This document shows positions 12,101-24,100 of a stretch of DNA of 64,000 nucleotides, piece by piece (within the stretch, counting starts at the first letter, position 1; every line of letters starts with the position of its first letter). A model generated the notes under the pieces. It worked only from the letters and a program-made list of their open reading frames with translations, did not search any database and was not told where the DNA came from. This DNA is from Procambarus clarkii. Its lineage: Eukaryota; Arthropoda; Malacostraca; Decapoda; Cambaridae. Position numbers and translations under genes: made by a program. Where the stretch lies: NCBI RefSeq assembly GCF_040958095.1, contig NC_091181.1, positions 31,026,029 to 31,090,028 of the forward strand, read 5' to 3'.

Positions 12101-15100
12101 GTATCGAGTGGATAAATGACAACAGCTGTAAGTTTACTTTGCTTTCAGTATAGTGTTTCTGGGAGGGCTCGCTGCATGGTTAGCTCCATACACACACACA
12201 CACACACATCATCAAGCCAGACCCCATCCTATTCTTTGCTGAGGCACAAAAAGCTGGGTGATATTAATCACTCTAGCTGAAAAATAAACCACCAGAAAGA
12301 CAGAGTGAAACAGACAGTGAAGATGCACATCTAGAAAAACTCTAGCATTCAGTAGATAAGTCATTCACCTGCTAGTAGTAACTGGCCACCACCAGTTGGC
12401 AGCGCTGTAGGCTCCTGGACCAGCTGGTGTTGCTCCTCAGTCATTCATTTGATGCAGCACTGTTCATAGGTGTTCCTCAAGTCGCCATATCCCTTTAGGT
12501 CCAAAATATTTTTCCAGATAAAGTGTTGACCATCTTTTGGATGGTCAGCAAATTTATGACATTTTAATGGCATTATTAATATTAACTACTTTTATGGAGA
12601 AACTTATTACATTGCCATAGTGTTTGAATGAATGTGAAGAAAGATGTATATGTATTGTTGTATTAAAAAACAAATTTTTGGATGTAACCTACATCCTTTC
12701 TCTAGGTAGTTAGTACAATGTTCTACCATTTCTGTTCTTCCAATGTTGTATAATAATGTGTACATTACCTTGAGAAAGGATGTGGGTTACATCTAAAAAG
12801 GAAGTTTTTAATACACTTTCTTCACCTTCAACAACTTTTATATTAAATTCTTGGTAATTATGACTTAATCCTAATGTAGGTGTCCTTTCTTTCAGGCAAT
12901 GTCGTGTGGCCAGATGCAGCTGGCCCAGTGCGTGCTTTGATAGGACTCACCTGTCCAATTCTACCTCGCGAAGCAGATCTAAAAAAAAGTAGACATACTA
13001 GTGCCTCTAAAAGCAGAAATGGTCAAAAGGTTAAATTAATTTTAATTGTTCCTTATTCTAAATTTAAATTGTATAATTGCATAATTTCTTTACTATTTCA
13101 GATGTCAGTTGCATACTCAAAATACTTTGGTGATATTTTTATTATTCTAAGAATAGATTTGTTATGTGTACAGTTCATTTTAAATGTCAGACAAAGGGCC
13201 TCACTTGGTTGTGTTTTTCATGCTGTCTGTTGTATGTCCCTGTATTCTATCCAGTTATCTATTCCACCATTTTAATGGAGTGTTCCCAGAGCGTGCCTGG
13301 GAACACGAAGCGCTTATGTTCGAACCCTCATCACGGCTCCTGTGGATTTGTTCATTGAAACATCATGATGTGATTTGTCAGTGTACTGCTCCACAGTTTA
13401 ATGCCTACTGGGTTTTAGCCAACCTAAATTGTCACATTAAAACTTTTTTTTTTTTTTTTATTGAAGCACAGGTCTTTAGCATGCACAGTGCATTTTTCAA
13501 ATATATATTTGGCTGTACAATATATAAAATATGGCTGTTAAGTATAGAAATCAACAAGCACAGTCTATATTGGCACCAGAAAGGCACAGGTAGAAAGGCC
13601 TAATATTTTAAAGCTGGGGCCATATACCGTACTTAATTATGATTCCTCTATTCATTATAGATTTGACAGGACTACTAGTGTATTGTTGAGAACGTGGTGG
13701 AACCACCTCGTATATGCAAATATTGCTCTTCTAGGCAACTCACTTAACTTTTTATAGATCATAATTCTACTAATTTATCATTATTTTTAAATTTTTAATC
13801 ACTATATTGTGGATAACAATATTTCATTCACCTGGACACTAGGAGTGTCTAGGTATTCAAAATCATTATTTTTGCTTACTAACAAAATTTTTCCTGTCTT
13901 TCAGAGACCAGATACAAGTAATAAGAAGAGTGATGATGGCAGAACACCTAAGATTAAAATAAAAAAAGAAAAGAAAGATAAATCTAAGAAAAAGAAAAAT
14001 AGTAATAAGGATGCTGAGAGTAGTAGTAGTTCAAGTAGCAATAGTAGTAGTAGTGAGAGTGATGAGGAAAGCTCTTCGTCAGACTCTTCAAGTAGCAGTA
14101 GTAGTGGTAATAGTACTGATAGCAACAGTAGTAGTAGCAGCAGCAGTAGTAGCAGCAGTAGTGATAGTAATTCATCTGAAAATGAAACAGAGAATATTAA
14201 AGAAAAGACAAGAAAGAAGAAGAAAAAAGTGAAAGTTAAAGTTGAAAATATGGATCAAGATATAGTGGAACCAGAAAAAGTTGTCGAAGAAGAGGTAAAG
14301 TGTTTCAGGAGTTTATTTTTCTTTGACTTGTAAAGGTTTTCTGGGCTGGCCCATGAGTTGCTTCCCTGAGCTCTGGCACTGGTACCACTAAGCCCATGTA
14401 TCATATTGGAGTCCTGAGATTTACACAACCCTACCCAGAACCAGGAACAGAATTTGATTCGCTCACTGATGTAAGGAAAGAATGGGGATCAGAGAGCAAC
14501 TCGAAAACTTATGAAAATCATCCAGAAAGTTCAAATAATACAAAACAAAACACTGGAAAGAATAAAATCTAATGAAGCAACAATGCAAATTATAGTTGTC
14601 AGTGTGTGAATGACTCTTGGTCCCAATCTGCCTTGATTCTCACACCTGGTACTGTAGATTGTGCTGTCCCTGTTGGAAGCATTTTTTTTCTCAAAGATAA
14701 GTAATATTAGTGTTCAGTTGGATAATTGTCTCGTGCAGGGCCTTTGCTTTGTTATTGTTTTCAAATATATGTTTTAAAATTCTTTGAATGCCACTATCAT
14801 TCATTTTTCCTGCCTTTGGTTAGTTCCAACTTTGGTACAAGGTTATATTCCCAGTGTCTCCAACCAGTCATTCTTCTCTTACAAGGTTTGGATTCCAGAG
14901 TTCCAGACCAACTACTTTGAGTTATCTCGCCCTTACCAACAGGAGTGCTTGGGACTTTTTCCTCATTGCCAGGGAAGTTACTGTGTGGGGCGTGGCACCA
15001 TGCTCTTATCCATGTGAGAGTTGGTGTCTTGCACCTATTATTAAGAGTATGCCTGGGTTGTGTTAAGTGACTCTTTCCTTCAGATGACTCTACTCCTTTC

Positions 15101-18100
15101 CTTATCACTTTAATGTTGATAGGGTTAGAGATTCGTTTTCCCGACACGACTTCCCTCTCACCTAGCTAGGTCTGCCTGGCTGCCAGTTTTCATGCATCTG
15201 TTCCTTCCTCCAGTTTAGAGCTGGATTTTGCAGCTTTCATCTTTTTGGATTGTATTTTGTTGTTTTTGAACATTACAAAGCATTCTAGATACCTGATTTC
15301 TCTGCTTCTTGGTTCATGCCCTTGTGAGGGCAGCCTTCAGCCTATGCCATTGTGGTAGTTGCTGTGGCAGAAGTATCTATGTGCTGTGTAGTATTAAGTT
15401 TTAAGTTGAATTAAAGATATAATCGGGACTTGGTACCTTCTTTTAATTATTACAGGTATAAAAAGATAAAACTTCATATTTTTCATTATCAGTACAGTAC
15501 TATGAAGTACAGTATATCCATCATTACATAATTCATAGCTTTTTGATAAGATATGAATAGAGCAATATACTTTTATTATGTTGTGAATGTTTATTTGCTT
15601 TCAGGTGAGTGTTCGTGCAGAAGATGTAGCCATCCCAGTACCTCCAGGACGCTGGAGACTAGGAGTTCCGTGTTCACGTACTAAAGCACTACTTTTGCGC
15701 TTCTCAAGTTATAAAGATATAAAAGAGGGTGGTGCCGAGAGAAAGTCAGAATATTACCGCAAGTATGGCAATCCTAACTTTGGAGGTAGGACCATAAGAT
15801 ATAGTCTGCATCCATAAGTTTGTCTGTTTATATCAGCATGTATCATTCCTTCACTTTCTCTGTATGGTTCAGTAATATTAAAATATAAAGATATCAGTTT
15901 ATTACACCATTCACACTATTTAATATCATTAATAAACAAGCACGTTCACATTAAAATAGTGTCTTCCGCAGCACTGTGCTGCTTCATAAAACCAGGTGTA
16001 CAATATATTCACTCCTTTACAAACTGCTTTCACCCAGCCTTGTTCCTAAGCACATTCTGTATATTGTTCACACAATTATTTCATCCAAATACTGTATGTG
16101 GCATGAGACATGTATCAAAATAAGTGAGATTGGCAATGAGGACAGATCAAGAAAACTAAATAACAACATATGAAGAATACTCAAAGTGGTTAGAGACAAT
16201 CATATCTGGGTAAGGGACAGCAGAAAAGGGGGTACAAGTAGAAGCTAGAAACACAGAAGAGCCAGGTATATATAATGATTTACTCATTTGCAGTGAGAGA
16301 GAGAGACAAGTCACTGTCAGTATTATGTGTGGTAGTGGAGGCATCAATCCTTTTCTGTGGGGAGCCCTATTGGCTCCCTGAAGCTATCTTACTGAACAAG
16401 TGCCAGACTGCACTGGCACTGACTTAAGTGTCATCAGTCGCAGAGTTGTTTGTTGCTTACCGCAGACCATGTGCCAGAACCTGGCCCCCTCAGAGAGGCG
16501 CACTGAGCAATGGCCTATGAACACTTTACATTTAAAGTATATCTTGCTTGTCATCGACCAGGGAAAACACCCAGAAAGGTAGGTGAAACAAAACAGACCA
16601 CTGCCTGGTTGAAAATTGCAGCCTACGTCCTCAAAAGAGTAAAAGAACACCCCTAGAAAGCAAACAAACTAGCAAAACTTCACCCAACTAACCCCCCTGG
16701 TCATTACCAATCAACTTGATAATGGTCCACTATAGACTGAAATGTTCTTGTCTCTCCATCTTTTGGTGTGTGGTTTGGTCATCATACCTTCAGTCACGTT
16801 ATTGACTCATCGTCTGCAGTGGTCTGTTTTGTTTCACTGGCTTTCTAGGTGCCTTCCCTTGGCAGTGGCAGACATGAAGAACTTTACATAAAACTTTTCA
16901 TAGTGCCACTGCTCCCTGTGCCTCTGAGGGAGGCAGGTTATGGCTCATGGTCTCCGTTATGCCAATAAAAACTCTGTGACTGATGGCGCCTTGTAGTCTG
17001 GCACTTCATCAGTATACTGTAGTATACTACAGTATACTTCAGAGAGCCACTGGGGCTCACCTAGAAAATGGTGTTTCATTACATTCAACGCTAGTTTTTT
17101 TACATTAGGCTCAGTCCTGATAGGTCGATGACATTTGCATGATACTCAGTCAACCCCTCCGTATTGCAGTCATCATCTGTACTGCTTGAAATTATTGACC
17201 AGATTAGATTTTGCCTTGATCATCTTGAGATCTGAAGCCCCAAGACTAATATTTTTGAGTGACCACTGTACGTGCAAAGATACTAAGCTCTCATTGTGCA
17301 TGGTGGCTGCATTCTGAAAAAGTTCTTCATAAAAGAATTTGCTCAAGACAAAAGCTAACAAAAGAGAATGAGCTATAAAAGATATACCAAACTCCAAATT
17401 TCCCATTCAATCAAAAATTCTCTGAGCATTATTACTAAATACTCCCACCACTTCACAGATTCAAATGCAGGACATAGATGGAAGTCCACATTATTTCTTC
17501 ATGGGAGCATCTTGAGGCTCAACAGGTGTTGCATAATATTTGGAAAGTGCCATGAAACAAGAATGTGATACAAAAATACAGTAGTATAAAATACACAAGA
17601 ACCCTGCACATCTCATAATAAGTGAAACACTGGAATTATCGAAGTTAGGAATTATAAGTGCCCAACTCGTGTTGTGAGTTCCATACTATCTGAATTTGCA
17701 AAAGGTGAGGGCCTACTGTACAAGTTCTATCATTTGTGTAAATAAAGCCTAATTTTTTAGAACCAATAAAAAAAAATATAACATACCTGCTTAATTCGCC
17801 AGTGGTTTGGTCCCAATTATTTCAAATAAACATGTGTTTACTGTACTTAAACATTCTTCCGTAAAATTCTGCCACAGTTGCTCAAAAATGGTACATTGCT
17901 GTGAAAATGCTCATGTATGGAACCTTAACATTATCTTTGGTGTGTGCCTTAAAACTTTTACAGTGCGTACTTGTGAGCGGAACAGCCAGGAATCCAACCA
18001 ACTTCATCTTTCCATTTTACCTCTGGCACGACCGGGTCATATAACAGGTGAATGACAAAAATTATATTTGATAGTTTTATCAAGGTATTGGTTTCCTCTC

Positions 18101-21100
18101 AAAAACTGCATTAGAAAATGGTATCATTAAACACTCAAAATGTCATTCATATATCTTTGAATAATGTCATACAATGTTAACATTTTTATATCACTTGGTA
18201 TCTTTTCAGAACCAATTACATTTGTTGTTTTTCTTATAGAAAATATAGGGTTACCACTGCACATAGATGACAATGAAGTATTTAAATGCAAACTTGAGAG
18301 TAGACCTTATTTTGCAGATCTTGAAACATTTCTCATTTAAGGGTGAAGTGATATCTCTGAATAAAGTCTACTCTCAATCTGGGGATTCTTTACATAGAAA
18401 TTTTAGTTTATGGTAATATCTAAAAAAAATTGTGAATTAAAATTGCTTCAGAATTGGTGTCTGTCAACAATTCAGGAATATATTCAGTACCTCTTTGGAA
18501 ATGTTTAGATTTGGAGCACTCTACTGGCAGCTTTAAGAACTAAGAAGAACTTTAAGAACTCAGTCGCAGAGTTTTATTGGCTTAGCAGCGACCAAGATCC
18601 AGAATCTGGCCCTCTCACAGAGGCATAGGGTGCGGTGACATTTATTTATCAAGTTATTTGTTTATGCCACCGCCAGGAAAGACACCCAGAAAGTCAGTAA
18701 GACAATCAAACCACTGCTGGCTTAAATCAAGACCACAGACTCAAGAACTGCTGAAGAACTCCCTGAGCTCTGTAAACAGGCAGTAAAATAATTATTAAAC
18801 TAGCACCAGCTCTTTTGACCCACCTTTCACCTCATTTAAAGGGAGGAGTGAGGTAGCCAGGGGTCAGCCAGCTGCTCCACCCTCAGTTCTATTTTCATAT
18901 GGTAGTGATGTGCAGGTCTCCTTTCTCTGGCTCTGATGTTTTGCTTGAACTAAGTGGTAAGGTGGATTTTTGGCTGTTCCTGTGTACTGTGATGTAGTGT
19001 GAGCCAGGTGTTAAGAGCAGTTGAAATTGCATGTGCTCATGGTTATCTTTCCTCTGCACTCCCTAGTGCTGCCCCACTTCCTTCCTGTCTCCATGAAGTG
19101 GACCATCGATGACGCTTTCTTCCTCTGGCTTTGTGGGACATTTGGGTGCCTGGACGTGGACCTCTTCTCATCAGAGTGGTCTTGGCACCTTGTTCAGTAC
19201 ACAGCATTGTTTCTCGATCACGAGGCCTCACAATAGATGCCTTTTGGCTGGACTGGCCCAAGTGAGTGTAAACAAATGTTTACATTTGGAAAATAAATTT
19301 CCATTTTGGATTACGGCAATTTTTGGTTGTAGTGCATATGAGCTAAAAAGCAACGATATTTATAAGAGAACAGATTGCAAGTCTAGCTAGCCAGCAGTCT
19401 GCCCTCATGCCCAGGATCTTCATGAGTGTGCTGCTTTGTCAGCTGTCTTTTATAGTATGTCCTGGGCTGATATTCGGGCATGGGGGTCTTGGCAGTCGAA
19501 CAGGATTCTGGTGGCCAGTTATCTTATAAATGTTCTTGGTCTTTGGCACCCTTGTGTGGCTTTGGGGCCTTTGTTGTGGCCAAATGTCTTGAGCTCGTAG
19601 TGTTACCTACCGTGGTCCCTCCTCCTTGGTAAGTGCCTGTTTGTATTCTTCTCTGTAGATGGTTAGTATCAGGGAGCAACAAGGGCTCCCCTACCCCAGA
19701 AAACCAGTATTGAATGTAATGAATTACCAATTTCTGGATGAGCCCCTGATGGTTCCCTGACATCTTCTCCTTCCCCAGGGCATCGGGGGTGTTTCCATCA
19801 TCTAAAATTCAGGATAGATCAACTGGCTGACCCCCAGACTACCTCCTTCCTCCCCCCAAACAAGGGGGAGTTGGGGAGAACGAGCTCGCACTAATTTCGT
19901 GAATTGTTTATTGTTTACATTGTTGGAGAGTTCTTTTGGCCATTTTTTTTTGGCTGCAGTCTCACTTATAACCAGCAGTGGTCTATTTTGGTTCAGACGT
20001 TTTGGGTGCTTCCATGGTGGTGGCAGACATGAATAGATTCATAATAATCTTATCATAAGTGCCACTGCTTCCTGTGCATCTGTGAGAGGGCCAGGTTCTG
20101 TGTTGTGGTCCTCAGTAGGCCTTTCCTCCATGGCTGATGGCACCTAATAGTTTTTCACATTATCAGTGAAAATAGCTTTAGGCAGCAACCGGGGCTCAGA
20201 AATTGACGTTTCCTTACATTCAGTACTGCTTTTTTTTTATTTAATGAGTTAATTTCTCAGTGGTGACATGAGTTACTCATCACAGTCTTTCCTAATTTCC
20301 TAGATAAGACATTTTGCTAAGAGCCTTGACAGAATAGGGACAAGGTCAATGAGAGTTTAGGAAGGTACAGTAGAGTATATGAATCTTGAGTGGATTATAA
20401 TGGCTCTGTCTCAGGTAGCATCCAAGAGGCTCATACCCTTAAAGAATCAGCAAAATGTTAACAAATTAACTTTTTATAACAATTTTGGTGTTGGTGTGTA
20501 CACATGCATCTTACTTGATTGAATGAATATATAATTACTGTAGCAACATTTTCTTAAAAGTTGCGTACATCATAATTATTGCCATTATTTCACTCTACAA
20601 ACTCATATTTTTCACTTAAACGAATAGTGTGTGGTATGTATTGGTCCATTTGAGTGGTGTTGTAAGTGCAGGTCAAAATACTGGTGTTCTCTGCTTGACC
20701 TGCAAATGTCTAACTGGTGCTCTGTCTTCTTCAGATATGTTCTTACATATGGCAATCTTTCCTTAGTATAAGTCCAAATGCTTTGGACTTTAATTAATGA
20801 GTAAAATGGTGTATACTGTAATCACAAAATACTAAGAGAAGATGAAGCTGCACACCATTCACTTTACTTGCTGTTTTATAGTTGAATTTTTCATTGGCTG
20901 TGTTGAAAGAACAGTTAAATTCCCACTAACAAATACAGTACTGTATATCTGGTTTAATATTTTCCATGTAGAACCAAAAGACAACTACATCACCATGTAT
21001 AAAACCTGCTAGAGTTTTAAGGAAATAGCTGTTGTTACATATGGCTTACTTTTTTTTTTTTTTGTTCTTTCAGGCATTAAAGGACTCCTAAGTGAAAGTG

Positions 21101-24100
21101 GCAGAAAACGGATGCGTGATGCAAGACGAAGAAGAGAGCTTGACGAAGGCTGGAGATATGAAAGAACTGAAAATAAAATTGAGGAAGGTCCTAAGAACCC
21201 TTGGGGAGCACTTGCATTAAACTGGGGACGGAAAGAGAGTCAGGAGGACGACCGATTTGATTATCAAGCTCTGCTTCGGCAACATCAAAAACGAGGTATA
21301 TATTGCAATAAATTCTGGAGAGAAAGACTGTTAATAATTCTTGAAAAATCATTAATTTCCTTAAACATCTTATCAAATAGGTAAAATACGTCAATCAGCG
21401 AAATACGTTAATGTAGCCTTAAATATACATATGTTTGTAAATTTGTATTGAAAATGAATCATTCTCTTATAGGTTATTTGAATGAAATAATAATTAGATG
21501 TCTATATAAATCTGTTTTGGAAGGCTTGAAACTAAGCCTTACAAAATAATAATAATTTGCTGCAATGGGTTGCATGGTGGCTTTGTTGGTTTGCTTATTT
21601 GAAATGTGTAGGAAAATTATGGGATTGTGCAAAACAGAAATTGGCCTCAGCAAGCAGATTAATTGGCAGTACAAGCAGTTTAATTTAAAAATGTAGAGAC
21701 AAAGATCATCATTGTATATACACATTTCAGTGCTGGCATCCCTTTAACATTATAAGGTAAGGAATTCTTCATATAAGAAAATTTTTGTGATTACTTTATC
21801 CCTTTCTATAAAGTGCAAATATAAATAATAGATTGGATGAAATTCTGATTAATGGCTTGACTTGCATATGAGCATTTGTTCTTTATTGGTGATGTGAGCC
21901 CCATGGACTGTCAAGGCTATCTATCCTAGACAAGAATGTGACAATACTCATTCAGTTGCCCACACCATGTCAGTGGTTGTGGGAAATGTTACTTGTAGCA
22001 GGCTGTTGTAATTCAACGGCATTTTCTATAGGGAAAGTGCATTTAATGGAAGCAGGAGAGTTGAAAACATTGTTGAATTTTAGCCTCTGTGACAGGTGAT
22101 TTCCATGCATAAAACAAAAATTACTTACATGGGAAAAATGTGTACCCAACAAAGTCCATGTCTTAAGTATCACATCTTTACTTCTACATTGTCAGCGCTT
22201 ATGTGGATGACTGAGATGTCCTTATTTGGCAACTTTTCCCTACTGTTATTTTTTTTTGTTTTTTGTTTTTTAAAGAAAACTTGGTGGTCTGTGCTATGTC
22301 ACCTTATCATATAGGAAAGATTTTGTGTATTTAATGTGATATCTTTATGCATTAAAATGCAAATAGCTTTATAAAAGTATTTGTCTTGTGTAACCAAGAT
22401 GAAATTTGCAGTACCTGGTGTGAAGAGAAAGAGAACTTATAGTGACTGTGAGGACGAAGACATGGTCGACGGTGAGGATATTGACGATGTGCGGCATGGA
22501 AGTAATGATGACTACCGTGGCAGTGATGACAGTGATGATATTGTGCCATGGAAGAGCAAAATTAAGGTTTGTCTTTGTTTATAATATATATTTCTATTGA
22601 TGAAAAGATCTGTAAAATACAAATTTTGTTAACTGAACTTTCATTAGTCCAGTAATTAAGACCCCTGAACGTGGGTCTTAATTACCTCATTTATGTGGTG
22701 AGGTTTTTATCTGAGTACGGTTACCAATTTACCTCCCATGTCTTATCTCTTAAAGGATAGAGTGGAAGCAAATGAAACATAGTAAATGTGTCACTGCTGC
22801 TTAACTGACAGGCCATCATCTATACAAGTTAGCCAGAGCTCATCACTATTTGTGTTCATTTATCAGTTATTTAATGTACAGGAATAGTATATTTATAATT
22901 GTTAGCCTAATAATAATTGTGATTAGTAATATTATTTACACACACAACACAGGGCACAATTGTTTCCTGCAATCTGGCATGCAGTTCAGTTGACCCTGCT
23001 CAGTTTCTATTGTTCAGGGGTGTGGCTTTTGGCACTCTCATTAGGTGATCAATGCTTGGGGTCAGTGGTCTCAATGCATAGTCCTGTTGTGTTGTATATG
23101 TACCTCCTTTTCCCTCTCACTGTCAGTCTTTTCATTTTCTACGTTGTTCTTAACGGTGAGAGTGGGGTGATACTGAGGAAACAGTATAGCAGAGGTAGAC
23201 ACCAGGGAACCTATCCTCAAAAAATACCAGAAGAGGCGGCCAGTAAAGGGCCAATGTGGCCCTAGCCCAACAATCGTGGTGGCAGTGAAAGGGGCTGCAC
23301 TAGAGATACCAAACTGCTGCCAAAGCCAAACTCTGCCTAGGAAAAAATGATGCAGGCAAAGTTCAGACTGTTTGGAGCTGCATGTGCACAGGGTTTTCCT
23401 CACCTTTCCTAGGGGGCCTCGTAGCCTGGTGGATAGCGCGCAGGACTCGTAATTCTGTGGCGCGGGTTCGATTCCCGCACGAGGCAGAAATAAATGGGCA
23501 AAGTTTCTTTCACCCTAAGTGCCCCTGTTACCTAGCAGTAAATAGGTACCTGGGAGTTAGTCAGCTGTCACGGGCTGCTTCCTGGGGTGTGTGTGTGTGT
23601 GTGTGGTGTGGAGAGAAAAAAAAAAAAGTAGTTAGTAAACAGTTGATTGACAGTTGAGAGGCGGGCCGAAAGAGCAAAGCTCAACCCCCGCAAAAACACA
23701 ACTAGTAAACACCTGTGTACTCCTTAGTGCTGCCCTTGTGCTGTCAGGGTTCTCTTCCCTTTGGTGTTTGAAATTCACTTCTTTAGAGGGCTTCCTTGCT
23801 TGTGGTGGTCCTTGATCTGGGTAAGTTCGCTTCTTTTTGGCTTTTGGTCTTCCCTGGTGTTGGGAGTGAATTGTGGCTTCTTGGCCTTCCTTCTGGCCTT
23901 GTTCATTGGCTAGAGAAGCTTGTGACATCAGCAGTATCATGTCTTAGAACATTATAATTTATATACAGTATTTGATAATAATTTAGATTTTTTGAATTAG
24001 AAATAAAAAGTGCAAAGCCACCCCCCTCCCTCCCCTTGGGAGTCAGGGGTGGCTTTTCCCATCATTATAGAACTGAGGGTGGAGCAGCCAGCTGATCCGG

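Noticed and set aside
13901-14175. Leu-rich and Tyr/Cys-rich frames opposite NCBP3 exon 7
   Set aside because: They are complements of the AGT/AGC serine repeat.
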